Positions 24,384 to 34,962 are shown, numbered from the stretch's first letter. The stretch is DNA of 64,000 nt from Candidatus Polarisedimenticolaceae bacterium (GCA_036275915.1 DASUCV010000010.1:122535-186534), one strand, 5' to 3'. Numbers and translations are program-made. Notes: a model not told the origin generated them from the letters alone.

Positions 24384-24743
24384 ATGAGCGAAACGACGAA
24401 CGTGGAAAAACTCCTCGGCGACGCGATCGCGCTCCTCGAGGAGAGCGGGTTCCCGATGGCGGCCGACGCGCTGCGCGACAGCCTGAACGCGATCCGCCGC
24501 GCGCCGACCGAGGCCGCCCGCCGGCGCAGGGCCGTCTCCGTCCGCGAGCTGCTGGAGGTGGCCGGCCACACGGAGTTCTACGAGGCGACTCCGGTCGGCC
24601 CCGATGTCCTCCGGCATCGGCGTGTGGCCGGACGGCGCGGAAGCGAGCAGCGCTACCGCGAAACCCTGGAAGCGATTCAGGGCCTGCTTTCGCCGCCGGG
24701 AACCGACGAAGATTGGTCTCCCAGCTTCCGCCGCATCGCCTGA
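24384..24743 (+). CDS. Small hypothetical protein
   Basis: A 119-residue, mainly helical, charged protein without signal peptide or membrane helix. The first 60 residues (VEKLLGDAIALLEESGF, AADALRDSLNAIR) look like a helical pair; then follow RRRRAVSVRELLEVAGHTEFYE and a proline-rich tail. No family recognised. It lies 28 nt upstream of the asparaginase-like gene on the same strand. Coding character is supported by start position, codon pattern and spacing only. Confidence 0.6.
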   Translation: MSETTNVEKLLGDAIALLEESGFPMAADALRDSLNAIRRAPTEAARRRRAVSVRELLEVAGHTEFYEATPVGPDVLRHRRVAGRRGSEQRYRETLEAIQGLLSPPGTDEDWSPSFRRIA

Positions 24744-24771
24744 TAATCCCGGCGGCCCGGAGGTCGCCGCC

Positions 24772-25875
24772 ATGTCCCGTCGCCTGTCTCGCCGCCAGTT
24801 CGTGAAGGCGGGTGCCGTCGCCGGCATCGCCGCCGCCGCACGGCGCACGCTGGCTCAAGGACCCGCCGTGGTCGCGTCGAGAGGGGCGCGGCCGATCGTC
24901 ATCTCGTCCAGGAACGGGAACGAGTTCAAGAACGGGGGACCGCACACCGCGGTCGAGGAAGCGTACGGACGCATCGCCCGCGGCGAGGACGTCCTGGACG
25001 CGATCCTCGCCGGTGTCAACATCGTCGAGCTCGACCCGCTCGACGACTCGGTCGGCTACGGAGGAATTCCGAACGCGGAAGGGGTCGTCCAGCTCGACTC
25101 GTGCGTCATGCACGGACCCAGCCGGCGCGCCGGAGGGGTCGGCGCCCTGGAGGGCGTGCGCACACCTTCGCTCGTCGCCAGGGCAGTCATGGCGAGCACC
25201 GACCATCATCTCCTCGTCGGCGCCGGCGCGCAGTGGTTCGCGCGCGCGATGGGGTTCACCGTCGAGCCCGATCTCAACACCGAGCACTCGCGGAAGCTCT
25301 GGCTCGAATGGAAGCGCCGCACCGATCCGGAGCACTACCCCGCGGTCTCCCAGCGCGAGGCGCGCGACGCGATGATCGCCGAGGGCTTGCTCCACGCCGA
25401 CCGCTTGTACGGCACGATCCACATGAACGCTGTCAACGCGAAGGGTGAAGTGTGCGGCGCCACGACGACGAGCGGCCTCGCGTTCAAGATCCCCGGCCGG
25501 CTCGGTGACTCGCCGATTCTCGGAGCAGGGAACTACGTCGACGGCGACGTCGGTGCCTGCGGCTCGACCGGAAGGGGAGAAGCCAATCTCTACAACCTCT
25601 CGTCGTTCTTCGTGGTCGAGCAGATGCGGCAGGGGAAATCACCGAAGGACGCGATCGTGGAGACGCTGAAGCGCATCAAGGAGCGCACCGTGAAGCGGTT
25701 GCAGAAGCCCGACGGCAATCCCAACTTCGACATCAAGTTCTACGCGATGAACGTCAAGGGCGAGCACGCCGGGATCTCGATGTACGGCGGCGCCGAGCCG
25801 AAGTACGCCGTCTGCGACGAGAACGGCCCCAAGACCATCGCGATGGACGCGCTCTTCTCGGGGAAGCCGGACTAG
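24772..25875 (+). CDS. Tat-exported N4-(beta-N-acetylglucosaminyl)-L-asparaginase-like Ntn hydrolase
   Basis: A 367-residue protein. The N-terminus RRLSRRQFVKAGAVAG is a twin-arginine signal, and the start at 24772 exposes it. The mature part follows the glycosylasparaginase family, which cleaves the Asn-GlcNAc bond or isoaspartyl peptides after self-processing. The likely nucleophile is Thr in LYGTIHMNAV; GATTTSGLAFKIPGR and the conserved GDSPILGAGNYVD follow. The usual HDT before the cleavage site is YGT here. Periplasmic location is inferred from the Tat signal. Confidence 0.9.
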   Translation: MSRRLSRRQFVKAGAVAGIAAAARRTLAQGPAVVASRGARPIVISSRNGNEFKNGGPHTAVEEAYGRIARGEDVLDAILAGVNIVELDPLDDSVGYGGIPNAEGVVQLDSCVMHGPSRRAGGVGALEGVRTPSLVARAVMASTDHHLLVGAGAQWFARAMGFTVEPDLNTEHSRKLWLEWKRRTDPEHYPAVSQREARDAMIAEGLLHADRLYGTIHMNAVNAKGEVCGATTTSGLAFKIPGRLGDSPILGAGNYVDGDVGACGSTGRGEANLYNLSSFFVVEQMRQGKSPKDAIVETLKRIKERTVKRLQKPDGNPNFDIKFYAMNVKGEHAGISMYGGAEPKYAVCDENGPKTIAMDALFSGKPD

Positions 25876-25879
25876 GGCC

Positions 25880-27559
25880 ATGAAGCGCGCGCTCGCGATG
25901 ATCGCGCTCGTCGCGGCTGCCGCGCGCGCCGATGAGCTCAAGACCCCTCCTCCCGTCGTCCCCGGCGAGTGGCGTGCGACCGAGGTCCCCGGGTTCGTGG
26001 TCTACGGCAACGTCGACGAGCGCACGCTGTACGACGTCGCCGGCAATCTCTCTCGCCTCCGAGCGGTGCTCGCGCATACGGCGGCGGGCCTCGACACGGG
26101 GAGCGAGCGTCCGATCCCCGTCTTTGCCTTCAGGCACAGCGACGAATTCAGGCCTTACGCGCCGGCGGGGAACAAGCGGCTCGACGGGTTCTTCGCGAAC
26201 GCTTATGGCTATCGCGCGATCGCCCTCGACCTGACCAGGCCGGGGGCGGACGAGTCGATCTACCACGAGCTCGTGCACCACGTGGTGCGGCGGAACTTCG
26301 GCGACGTCCCGCTGTGGTTCAACGAGGGGATCGCCACGCTCTACGAGACGTTTCGCTGCGGGACGTCGACCGCCACGGTCGGCTGGGTCCCGCGGAGCCG
26401 CATCGTGTGGTTCGATGCACATCCGCTCGTCGCCGTGAAGAAGCTGGCGGTCGTCACCACGGACGACCCCGACTACAACGAGGCCGACCGCGCGGGGACG
26501 TTCTATCTCGAATCCTGGCTGCTCGTGCACGACCTCTTGTTCGGCCACCCGAGCCGCGGACCGGAGCTCGCCGCGTACCTGAAGCTCGTCCACGACGGCC
26601 GCAAGGCGGACGAGGCCCTCGAGACGGCGTTCACCGGCGGGTCGGCCGGCCTCGATGCGGAATTGTCGAGCTACATCAAGACCGGCTCGTTCCCGTACAC
26701 CGACATCTCGTTCTCCGACCTCCGGGTGCCCTCACCCACGACGGCCCGCAAGGTCGGTCGCGTGGAAGCGCTCGGCGCGCTCGGCGGCTTGGCGCTCGTC
26801 GCCCGGCCGCACGATCCGTCCTCGGCCCGGGCGCATTTCGAGGCCGCGCTCGCGGAGGCGCCGGGCGACGCTCGCGCCCGGGCGGGTCTCGGGGCGGTGG
26901 GCGTCCTTCAGAAACGGTACGGCGAAGGGTTGCGCGACATCGAGCTCGCGATCGAGGGGGGCGCCGACGAACCGGCGCTCCTTGTCCTCGGCAGCCGGGC
27001 GATCCTCGACATGGAGCACGAGGAATCGGGCGGTCACATCGAGAAGGGGAAGCTTCCTTCCGCCAACGTCCTGCGGGCGCGCGACTGGCTCGAGCACGCG
27101 ATCAAGGCCGAGCCGTTCGACGACGCGGCGCTCAAGATCTACGGCCTGACGTTCCTGGCGGCGGACGACGACCCCGCTCACGGCATCGCGGCGTTCGAGC
27201 GTGCCGACGCGATCGATCCGCTCGACGACGGCTCGCTCTACGACCTCCTCCAGCTCTACGTCCGGCGGAAGGACCGGGCGAAATCGGAGGCCCTGTTCGC
27301 GACCCGCATCGAGCCGAAGGCGAGGCCCGAGATCGTCGCGCGGGCACGGGAGACGCTCCTGCGGCTCGACTATGAAGACGCGCGGGAAGCGCTCGATGCC
27401 GGCGACTACGACAGGGCGATCGTTCTGGTGCACACGATCCGTGACAAGACGTCCGACGAGGCCCTCAGGGCGCGCATGGTCGAGCTCTCGGGCAAGGTCG
27501 AGGCCGCGGCGGCCGCCAAGAAGAAGCGGGCCACCGCGGTCTCGAAGCCCAAGCGTTAG
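25880..27559 (+). CDS. Secreted gluzincin-like peptidase with TPR repeats
   Basis: A 559-residue protein with a short signal peptide (MKRALAMIALVAAAARA). Residues about 30-260 resemble the DUF1570/peptidase MA domain: the zinc motif HELVHHVV, followed by LWFNEGIATLYE with the third ligand. The C-terminal half has TPR-like helices (ARAHFEAALAEAPGDARAR) and ends in a Lys/Ala-rich tail. It starts 4 nt after the asparaginase-like gene, so both probably form one unit acting on exported peptides or glycopeptides. Its stop overlaps the convergent SPFH gene by 4 nt. Confidence 0.82.
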   Translation: MKRALAMIALVAAAARADELKTPPPVVPGEWRATEVPGFVVYGNVDERTLYDVAGNLSRLRAVLAHTAAGLDTGSERPIPVFAFRHSDEFRPYAPAGNKRLDGFFANAYGYRAIALDLTRPGADESIYHELVHHVVRRNFGDVPLWFNEGIATLYETFRCGTSTATVGWVPRSRIVWFDAHPLVAVKKLAVVTTDDPDYNEADRAGTFYLESWLLVHDLLFGHPSRGPELAAYLKLVHDGRKADEALETAFTGGSAGLDAELSSYIKTGSFPYTDISFSDLRVPSPTTARKVGRVEALGALGGLALVARPHDPSSARAHFEAALAEAPGDARARAGLGAVGVLQKRYGEGLRDIELAIEGGADEPALLVLGSRAILDMEHEESGGHIEKGKLPSANVLRARDWLEHAIKAEPFDDAALKIYGLTFLAADDDPAHGIAAFERADAIDPLDDGSLYDLLQLYVRRKDRAKSEALFATRIEPKARPEIVARARETLLRLDYEDAREALDAGDYDRAIVLVHTIRDKTSDEALRARMVELSGKVEAAAAAKKKRATAVSKPKR

Positions 27560-29622
27560 CTCTTCGGCCCGTTCGGGTTCCGGTCCTTGATCCCCTTCAT
27601 GAGGTCGTCGCGGATCGCCTGGGCCTGCGGGTCGCGCGGCGCGCTGGACACGGCTCCCGCCAGGTGCGCGAGCTTCTCGGTCAGGAGGGTGCCGAGCAGG
27701 CCCTCGATGAGCCCGGACTTCTCTCCGTTGCTTCCCATCGTGATCTTGGGGACCACGTCGACCTGCGATCGCTCGACCGCCTCGGCGAACCGGTTCATGA
27801 CCTGCTGCACGAGCTGGAACTGCGGGCCGCCGTAGGCGCGGACCTGCTCCTCGATGGCGAGCGCCTGCGCGACACCGACCGTCGCCGAGCGCATCGCCTC
27901 CGATTCCGCGAGGGCCCGGATCTTCTTGGCCTCGCCCTCGCCCATCAGGCGCGTCTTTTCGGCCTCCGCGGACGCGAGGATCTGGATCTGCGCGGCCTGT
28001 TGCTGCGCGCGGGCGTAATCCGCCTTGCCCTGGTTCGACTGGACGTTGATCGAGATCTCCGACTCGGTGAGGAGGGTCTGTTGCTTCGCGCGCGCCTCGG
28101 CCTCGCGCAGCTCGCGCTCCTTGCCGGCGGCGCGCTCCTGGCGCGAGTAGGTCTCGACCTGCTCCTCGGCGATCTGGCGGCTTCGGAGCTGAATCAGGAT
28201 CTGCTCGATCTGCGTACCGGCCGCACCGGAGTTCGCTCCCGCCGCCGGTGTTCCGATCAGGACCTCGAGCAATTCGAGGTTGTACTGTTGGAACTTCTCC
28301 TTCATCTGCTCCCCGGCCTGCTGCTGGATCGCGCTGCGGTCCTGAATCAGCTGGATCAGCGTGCGCGTCTGGCCGATGTTCTTGAAATAGGCCGAGACCA
28401 TCGGGTCGAGGGTCTGTTCGACGAGGCGCTTGATGTCGCCGAAGCGCTGGATGACGAGCGGCGCCTTGCGGTAGTCGATGTGAACGACGACCGAGAGCGG
28501 AAGGCTCGGCTCGAACGCGTCCTTCGTGATCAGGCTGACCTCGGCGAGGTTCTCGTCGAACCCGTGCGAGCCGGCTTCGTTCCTCACCCACTTCAGGATG
28601 AAGTTCGTCGTCGGGACGTGAAGGACCTTGCCCGCGTACGTGTTGAACGCGTACTTGCCGGGGAGGAGCGGGTCTTGCCAGACGCCGCGCCGATTGTTCT
28701 CCACGAGCTCGCCGTGCCGGTACTGCTCGCCGGAGATGTCCTTGCCGATCTCGCCGGTGTAGGAGACGACCACGCCGACGGTGCCGACCTCGACGACCGT
28801 CTTCGGGATCATCTCGATCGTCGCGAAGAGCCGATTGATGTAGTACGTGCCTTCGACGAGGACCTGGAGCTGGCGCCCGCGGAGGCCGCCGGCGGCGAGG
28901 AACTTGTCCGCGTCCTGGAAGTTGTTGTGGTAGGTCTCCTTGCTCTGCACGTCGTTGCCGACCATCGGCGCGATGATCTCGCCGGGCTGCAGCGACGGAC
29001 CGTCGTGGACCGTGACGATACCGACTTCATCGTCGGTGCCCTTGATGACTTTCGGCCGGAACCCGTCACGCTCGGCGATCACCGCGGCCATCTTCGCGAA
29101 CGTCTCGGCCTCGGTACGGTCGAGCGGCAGGTAGAAGATCTGGTCGGGGGTGAGGACCACGAACTGCGCGAGGTTGATCGCGTACGTTCCTTCACGGAGG
29201 ATCATCCGCTGCGGACCCTTCGTCCCGCCCGATCGGAGGAAGGCGGCGACGTCCTGGAAGCCTTTCGCCGAGACGTTCGACGCCAGCGCCTGAGTCGACG
29301 GAAGGTCCTGGCCGTCACGAGCGAAGATGTACCCGATCTTGCCCTGTGGGATCGTCACGAGCGGCATTCGATGCACGCGATACTGGAACGGCGTGAGGAA
29401 ATGCCACCCGCCGCGCAGGATGTGCGGCTGGAAGCCGGCCTCACCGTCGAGCGCGATCAGCCCGGCCTTCACGGAGCCCTTCGCCGAGACGAGCTTCTCG
29501 ACGATGCCGATTCGCGTGTTGGGGATGTAACGGATCCAGGTGAACAGAAGCGCCAGCAGGAAAAGCGTTCCCGCGGCCGCGAGGAGAAGTTGGAACGGAT
29601 GAGACATCAGCCAGGTGATCAT
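27556..29622 (-). CDS. Flotillin-like SPFH-domain membrane protein
   Basis: A 688-residue protein with one N-terminal membrane helix (about 9-29). A long SPFH/band 7 region follows, with an N-terminal extension. A coiled coil (about 490-600) is rich in Glu, Ala, Gln and Arg (ERELREAEARAKQQTLLTESEI, in two parts). The Ala-rich tail resembles flotillins, which organise membrane microdomains. Microdomains in hopanoid-making bacteria often contain flotillins together with polyisoprenoids, so a link to the operon at 3618-14454 is possible but only inferred. Confidence 0.87.
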   Translation of the reverse strand: MITWLMSHPFQLLLAAAGTLFLLALLFTWIRYIPNTRIGIVEKLVSAKGSVKAGLIALDGEAGFQPHILRGGWHFLTPFQYRVHRMPLVTIPQGKIGYIFARDGQDLPSTQALASNVSAKGFQDVAAFLRSGGTKGPQRMILREGTYAINLAQFVVLTPDQIFYLPLDRTEAETFAKMAAVIAERDGFRPKVIKGTDDEVGIVTVHDGPSLQPGEIIAPMVGNDVQSKETYHNNFQDADKFLAAGGLRGRQLQVLVEGTYYINRLFATIEMIPKTVVEVGTVGVVVSYTGEIGKDISGEQYRHGELVENNRRGVWQDPLLPGKYAFNTYAGKVLHVPTTNFILKWVRNEAGSHGFDENLAEVSLITKDAFEPSLPLSVVVHIDYRKAPLVIQRFGDIKRLVEQTLDPMVSAYFKNIGQTRTLIQLIQDRSAIQQQAGEQMKEKFQQYNLELLEVLIGTPAAGANSGAAGTQIEQILIQLRSRQIAEEQVETYSRQERAAGKERELREAEARAKQQTLLTESEISINVQSNQGKADYARAQQQAAQIQILASAEAEKTRLMGEGEAKKIRALAESEAMRSATVGVAQALAIEEQVRAYGGPQFQLVQQVMNRFAEAVERSQVDVVPKITMGSNGEKSGLIEGLLGTLLTEKLAHLAGAVSSAPRDPQAQAIRDDLMKGIKDRNPNGPKS

Positions 29623-29825
29623 GGAGCTTGCCCCCTTCTTGGGTGACGAACCTCGAATCGCTCTCTGGGGTCGGATCTTACGCGGGCCGCTTCGGGAAGA
29701 TCCCGGCGGCGCGGATCCGATCAGTCGCGTATCACGGAAGCGCGGGAGAGCGGTGGGCGGTCACGGAGGAGAGTACGGAGGCGGCGGCCGCCGGGTTCCC
29801 GCTCCGGCGGCCGCGCGCAAAACCC

Positions 29826-31883
29826 TTACCAGACCTTGCAGATCTTGTCGGCCGGCTTCTTTTCCGCCGCGCCGTTCTTGCACTGGAACGCCTCGGCGAA
29901 CTCGGGCATGTTGACGACGACGCCGTTGATCCGGTACTTGCCGGGGGAGTGCGGGTTCGTCGCCGCGTTCAGGCGCAGGTTCTCAGGCCGCTCGTTCTCG
30001 CACGCCCACTGCGCGAGGCCGACGAAGAAGCGCTGCTCCGGCGTCAGCCCGTCGACGGTCTCGAGCTTCATTCCCTTCGTGGCGTCCTTCCAGGCCATCC
30101 ACGCGAGGATCGTTCCGCCGAGATCGGCGATGTCCTCGCCCGACGTCAGCTTGCCGGTGATCTTGATGTCGTCCACGACCGTGTACTGCGAGTACTGGTC
30201 GCGAACGCAGTTCGCGCGCTGCTCGAACTGCTCGGCGTCTTTCTTGGTCCACCAGTCGCGCAGGTTTCCGTCGCCGTCGTACTGGCGCCCCTCGTCGTCG
30301 AACCCGTGGGTCAGCTCGTGGCCGATCGTGCTGCCGGTGTTGCCGTAGTTCGGAGCGTCGTCGATCTTGAGGTCGTAGAGCGGCGGCATGAGCACGCCCG
30401 CCGGGAAGTTGATGTCGTTCATCGACGGGTTGTAGTACGCGTTGACCGTCGGAGGCGTCATGCCCCATTCATTCTTGTCGACCGGCTTGCCGACCTTCGC
30501 GGCCTGGCGGTTCGTCTCGAACGTGATGGCGCGCGAGACGTTCCCGTAGAAGTCCCCGCGCTTGACGGCGAGGGTGCTGTAGTCGCGCCACACGCCCGGG
30601 TAGCCGACCTTGTTGCGAACCTTCGCGAGCTTCTCGAGCGCGGCCTTCTTCGTGGCGTCGCTCATCCAATCGAGGTTCGTGATCCGCGTCTTCATCGCGG
30701 CGAGGATCTGGTCGGTCATTGCGACGGCCTTCGCCTTGTTCTCCGGCGGGAAAGCGCGGTCGACGAATTCCTTCCCGAGCGCCTCGCCGAGATCGCGATC
30801 GACCCACCCCACGCACCGCTTCCACCGCGGCTGCTGCTCCTTCACGCCTCGAAGCGTGGCGCGGTAGAACGCGAAGTGCTCGTCGACGAACGGCTTCGAG
30901 AGGCTGTCGGCCTTGGTGCTCACGAGCCCCCAGCGGAGGTAGGTCTTGAGGTCGGCGAGCTTCTCCGCCTGGAGGCGCGCCTCGACCTCGGCGAACACCT
31001 TCGGCTCGGACACGTTGATCCATGCGCCGGGGTGCGTGCCCCAGCCCTGGAAGTACGCGTCCCAGTTCATCGAGGGGACCATTTTCTTGAGCTCGGGGAT
31101 CGTCGTGTGGTGATAGATCTTGTAAGGGTCGCGCTTCTCGACGCGGGTCAACGTGACCTTCGCGAGCGCCGTCTCGATCCGCATGATCGTCGCCGCCTCG
31201 GTCTTCGCGGCGTCGGCCGAGTCGCCCAAGAGCTTGAGCATGTTCGCGACGTGGGCGACGTACTTCGTCCGGAGGTCCTTCGACTTGTCGTCATCCTTGA
31301 AGTAGTAGTCGCGGTCGGGGAGCCCGAGGCCGCCCCCGTAGAGGGCGACGATCTGGACGCTCGATTCCTTCGCGTCCTGCTCGACGCCGCTCCCGAAGAG
31401 CATGCCGCCGGTGTAGACGCGCGCGTGGATCGAGCCGAGCACGGCGCCGAGGTCCGCAACCGACTTCATGTCTGCGATCTTCTTGAGGTCGTCGGCGAGG
31501 GGCGCGGCTCCCGCCTTCTCGATCGTCCCGGTGTCCATGCAGGAATCGAAATAGTCCCCGATCTTCTGCTGCGTCGGGGTCCGCCCGGGGCTCGGCTTCG
31601 CGGCGTCCTGGAGGAGGCCCCACAAGTAGCGCTGGTTGTCCTCGTAGAGCTTGCCGTAGACGCTCCAGCTCGCCTGGTCGCCCGGCAGCGGGTTGTTCTT
31701 CATCCACCCACCGCAGGAGTACTGGTACAGGTCCTGGCACGGGTCGGCGGTCTTGTCCATCGATTTGACGTCGAGGCTGGGCGTATAGGGAAGCTCGGTG
31801 AACGGCGTGTCCTCGGCGGCGCGAGCGAGAGAGCCGGCCGCGAGCGCGGCGAGGACGAGCGAAGCAGCGACACGAAGGGTCAT
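29826..31883 (-). CDS. Secreted M13-family metallopeptidase (neprilysin/PepO-like)
   Basis: A 685-residue zinc endopeptidase. The ATG at 31883 starts a normal signal peptide (MTLRVAASLVLAALAAGSLARA); a 12-residue longer form is less likely. N-terminal M13 domain with DPCQDLYQYSCGGW, NAYYNPSMNDINFPAG, zinc site GHELTHGFDDEG, and a third-ligand motif GEDIADLGG where most members have ENIAD. The C-terminus KICKVW is the conserved CxxW-type end. All expected parts are present, so it should be active in the periplasm. Confidence 0.95.
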   Translation of the reverse strand: MTLRVAASLVLAALAAGSLARAAEDTPFTELPYTPSLDVKSMDKTADPCQDLYQYSCGGWMKNNPLPGDQASWSVYGKLYEDNQRYLWGLLQDAAKPSPGRTPTQQKIGDYFDSCMDTGTIEKAGAAPLADDLKKIADMKSVADLGAVLGSIHARVYTGGMLFGSGVEQDAKESSVQIVALYGGGLGLPDRDYYFKDDDKSKDLRTKYVAHVANMLKLLGDSADAAKTEAATIMRIETALAKVTLTRVEKRDPYKIYHHTTIPELKKMVPSMNWDAYFQGWGTHPGAWINVSEPKVFAEVEARLQAEKLADLKTYLRWGLVSTKADSLSKPFVDEHFAFYRATLRGVKEQQPRWKRCVGWVDRDLGEALGKEFVDRAFPPENKAKAVAMTDQILAAMKTRITNLDWMSDATKKAALEKLAKVRNKVGYPGVWRDYSTLAVKRGDFYGNVSRAITFETNRQAAKVGKPVDKNEWGMTPPTVNAYYNPSMNDINFPAGVLMPPLYDLKIDDAPNYGNTGSTIGHELTHGFDDEGRQYDGDGNLRDWWTKKDAEQFEQRANCVRDQYSQYTVVDDIKITGKLTSGEDIADLGGTILAWMAWKDATKGMKLETVDGLTPEQRFFVGLAQWACENERPENLRLNAATNPHSPGKYRINGVVVNMPEFAEAFQCKNGAAEKKPADKICKVW

Positions 31884-31973
31884 GGAAAGGCTCCTTGGGC
31901 GACGGGCGCACGGGAGCATACGCGCCCGACGGGTGCGTAGTTTACCGGTCGCCGCGTTCGGGAGCCCGCCCGA

Positions 31974-33221
31974 TCAGAATTGCTCGGACTCGGTCGATTC
32001 CTTGAGCGCGATCGTCGACGCGGTGCCCCCCGAGATCACCTGGGCAACCTCGTCGAAGTAGCCGGTGCCGACCTCGCGCTGGTGCTTCGCCGCCGTGTAG
32101 CCCTCGTGCTCGGCGGCGAATTCCGCCTGCTGGAGCCGCGAGTAGGCCGCCATGCCCTCTTCACGGTAGCCGCGTGCGAGCGCGAACATGCCGTGGTTGA
32201 TCGAGTGGAAGCCGGCAAGGGTGACGAACTGGAACTTGTAGCCCATCGATCCCAGCTCGCGTTGGAACGTCGCGATCGTGGCCTCGTCCAGGTGGCGCTT
32301 CCAGTTGAAGGAGGGCGAGCAGTTGTACGCGAGCATCTTGCCGGGGAACTTCGCGTGGATCCCCTCCGCGAAACGCCGGGCCTCCTGGAGGTTGGGCGTC
32401 GAGGTCTCGCACCAGATCAGGTCGGCGTAGGGCGCGTAGGCGCGGCCCCGCTCGATCGCCATCTCGATGCCGCCCTCGATCCGGAAGAACCCCTCGGGCG
32501 TGCGCTCGCCGGTGCAGAAGGCTCGGTCGCGCGCGTCGATGTCGGAGGTCAGAAGGCGCGCGGAGTCGGCGTCGGTGCGGGCGATGACGAGCGTCGGCAC
32601 GTCCATGACGTCCGCGGCGAGCCGGGCCGCCACGAGCGTGCGGACGAACTGGCTCGCGGGGACGAGGACCTTGCCGCCGAGGTGGCCGCACTTCTTTTCG
32701 GAGGAGAGCTGGTCCTCGAAGTGCACGCCGGCCGCTCCCGACTCGATCATCGCCTTCATCAGCTCGAAGGCGTTCAGGGGCCCGCCGAATCCGGCCTCGG
32801 CGTCCGCGACGAGCGGCGCCATCCAGCAGTGCTTCGTCCCGCCCTCCGCGTGCTCGACCTGGTCGGCGCGGAGCAGCGCCTGGTTGATGCGACGGACGAG
32901 GCGCGGGACGGAGTCGACCGGGTAGAGGCTCTGGTCCGGGTAGGTCATCGGCGAGGAGTTCGCGTCCGCCGCGACCTGCCACCCCGAGACGTAGATCGCT
33001 TCGAGGCCCGCACGCACCATCTGGACCGCCTGGTTCCCGGAGAGCGCGCCCAGCGCGTTGACGTAGGCGCGCCCATGGAGGAGCTCCCACAACCGGTTCG
33101 CTCCGAGCCGGGCGAGTGTGTGCTCGATCCGGACGCTGCCGCGGAGGCGGTCGACGTCGGACGGTGTGTAAGGGCGCTCGATGCCGGCGAATCTCTCGGC
33201 CCGGGGGGTGAGCTGAGCCAT
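31974..33221 (-). CDS. aceA: Isocitrate lyase
   Basis: A 415-residue enzyme that splits isocitrate into succinate and glyoxylate. The active-site KKCGH is at 176-180 in [35 protein letters not shown] and [11 protein letters not shown] are family signatures. The ATG at 33221 is chosen over longer forms because it matches the family N-terminus ([12 protein letters not shown]). It lies 14 nt downstream of malate synthase on the same strand, so both enzymes of the glyoxylate bypass are made together. Confidence 0.97.
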   Translation of the reverse strand: MAQLTPRAERFAGIERPYTPSDVDRLRGSVRIEHTLARLGANRLWELLHGRAYVNALGALSGNQAVQMVRAGLEAIYVSGWQVAADANSSPMTYPDQSLYPVDSVPRLVRRINQALLRADQVEHAEGGTKHCWMAPLVADAEAGFGGPLNAFELMKAMIESGAAGVHFEDQLSSEKKCGHLGGKVLVPASQFVRTLVAARLAADVMDVPTLVIARTDADSARLLTSDIDARDRAFCTGERTPEGFFRIEGGIEMAIERGRAYAPYADLIWCETSTPNLQEARRFAEGIHAKFPGKMLAYNCSPSFNWKRHLDEATIATFQRELGSMGYKFQFVTLAGFHSINHGMFALARGYREEGMAAYSRLQQAEFAAEHEGYTAAKHQREVGTGYFDEVAQVISGGTASTIALKESTESEQF

Positions 33222-33235
33222 GACGATCTCCTTGA

Positions 33236-34870
33236 TCAGGCCTGCGTCGACCGGTCGACGTCGACGAGGAAGTCGTAAGCGGGAAGGGTCAGGAACTCTT
33301 CGAAGGAATCCGAGAACAGGAGGCGCTCGAACAGCGACACCGCGTCGGCGAACCGCCGGCCCTCGAAGCCGAACGGCCCGCACTCGTCACGCACGGCGGC
33401 CACCTCGGAAGCGAGGAGCTCGCGCACGAGCGCCGGGGTGACCTCGCGTCCGTCGGCCAGGCGCGCCCTGTGACGCAGCCACTGCCAGACCTGCGTGCGC
33501 GAGATCTCGCACGTCGCGGCATCTTCCATGAGGTGGTAGAGCGGGACGCAGCCGGTGCCGCGAAGCCAGGCCTCCAGATATTGAATGCCGACGCGGAGGT
33601 TCCAGCGGAGGCCGGCGGCGGTCTTGGGGCCCTCGGGGATCGCGAGAAGTTCCGCAGCCTTGATCGCCACCGCCTCGCGGAGGTCGTGAATCTGGTTCGC
33701 CCCCGGCATCGCGGCGTCGAAGACTCCGCGGGCGACCGGGACCAGGCCCGGATGGGCGACCCACGTGCCGTCGTGGCCGCTCGCCGCCTCACGGGCCTTG
33801 TCGGCGACCACCTTCGCCATCGCCTCGGCGTTGGCCGCCGCGTCGTTCTTGATCGGGATCTGCGCGGCCATGCCGCCCATCGCGTGGATGCGGCGGCGGT
33901 GGCACGTTTTCACGAGGAGCTGCGAGTACGCGCGGAGAAAGCCCTGGTCCATCGTCACGACGGCTCGGTCGGGGAGAACCGCCCGGGCGTCCGCCTTGTG
34001 GACCTTGATGAAGCTGAAGATGTAGTCCCAACGCCCGCAGTTCAGGCCGGCGGCGTGGTCGCGCAGCTCCCAGAGGATCTCGTCCATCTCGAAGGCCGCG
34101 GGAAGCGTCTCGATGAGGACGGTCGCGCGGATCGTGCCGTTCGGAAGTCCGAGCGCGCCCTGCGCGTGGACGAAGACCTCGTTCCAGAGCCGCGCCTCGA
34201 GGTGTCCTTGAAGCTTCGGCAGGTAGAAGTAAGGCCCCGTGCCCTTCCCCACGAGCGCGCGTGCGTTGTGGAAGAAGAACACCCCGAAGTCGAAGAGCGC
34301 GGCGGGGATCGGATGGCCGTCGACCTCGACGTGCTTCTCGGGGAGGTGCCACCCGCGCGGCCGCACCATGAGCACCGCCGGCTTCTCGATCAACCGGTAG
34401 CTCTTGCCGCCGTCGTCGTGCGCGATCGTGCCGCGGACCGCGTCGATCAGGTTCGCCTGGCCGGAGACGAGGTTGTCCCAGCGCGGCGCCGTTGAATCCT
34501 CGAAGTCGGCCATGAAGACCGAGGCGCCCGAATTGAGCGCGTTGATGATCATCTTGCGGTCGACCGGTCCCGTGATCTCGACGCGGCGATCCGAGAGGTC
34601 GCGCGGGATCGGCGCCACCGTCCAAGCGCTCTCGCGGATGGAAGTGGTCTCGGGGAGAAAGTTCGGTCGCTCGCCCGTGTCGTACCGCGCCTGGGCGATT
34701 CGGCGGCGGGAGAGGAGCGCTTCGACCGCCGGCTGGAAGCGCCTGACCAGCTCTTCGACGAACTCGAGGCAAAGCGGAGAGAGGACCTCGTCGCTGCGAT
34801 CGCACGTGCGGCCGACGACGTGGATCCCTTGCCGGTTGGCCGTCGACGCCGCCGCTTGATTGGGTGTCAT
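33236..34870 (-). CDS. aceB: Malate synthase A
   Basis: A 544-residue enzyme condensing glyoxylate with acetyl-CoA to malate. Signatures: [55 protein letters not shown], and [11 protein letters not shown]. The length is that of the A isoform. The ATG at 34870 has GAGGAAG just upstream; a 17-residue longer form is possible but has no such site. It is the first gene of the aceBA operon and is divergent from the XRE-type regulator. Confidence 0.97.
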   Translation of the reverse strand: MTPNQAAASTANRQGIHVVGRTCDRSDEVLSPLCLEFVEELVRRFQPAVEALLSRRRIAQARYDTGERPNFLPETTSIRESAWTVAPIPRDLSDRRVEITGPVDRKMIINALNSGASVFMADFEDSTAPRWDNLVSGQANLIDAVRGTIAHDDGGKSYRLIEKPAVLMVRPRGWHLPEKHVEVDGHPIPAALFDFGVFFFHNARALVGKGTGPYFYLPKLQGHLEARLWNEVFVHAQGALGLPNGTIRATVLIETLPAAFEMDEILWELRDHAAGLNCGRWDYIFSFIKVHKADARAVLPDRAVVTMDQGFLRAYSQLLVKTCHRRRIHAMGGMAAQIPIKNDAAANAEAMAKVVADKAREAASGHDGTWVAHPGLVPVARGVFDAAMPGANQIHDLREAVAIKAAELLAIPEGPKTAAGLRWNLRVGIQYLEAWLRGTGCVPLYHLMEDAATCEISRTQVWQWLRHRARLADGREVTPALVRELLASEVAAVRDECGPFGFEGRRFADAVSLFERLLFSDSFEEFLTLPAYDFLVDVDRSTQA

Positions 34871-34928
34871 CGTCTTCCTCGAATCGTCGAGCCGGTGCCC
34901 AACATCTAGATTCCGAGACAAAGTCTCC

Positions 34929-34962
34929 TATTGCCATGACTTATTGCCCTGAGGCCGCAAAC
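34929..34962. promoter_or_regulatory. Candidate operator between aceBA and its regulator
   Basis: The 158-nt gap between the divergent aceB and regulator genes contains TATTGCC twice in direct orientation (34929-34935 and 34942-34948), followed by GCAAAC (34957-34962) as an inverted half-site. GCAA/TTGC half-sites resemble those bound by RamB-type regulators of the glyoxylate shunt. The repeat is seen directly; binding is inference. Confidence 0.35.

Noticed and set aside
29628..31940. A 770-codon frame antisense to the M13 peptidase gene
   Set aside because: The opposite strand encodes a full peptidase with all motifs; the antisense frame is a product of high GC content and biased codon use.
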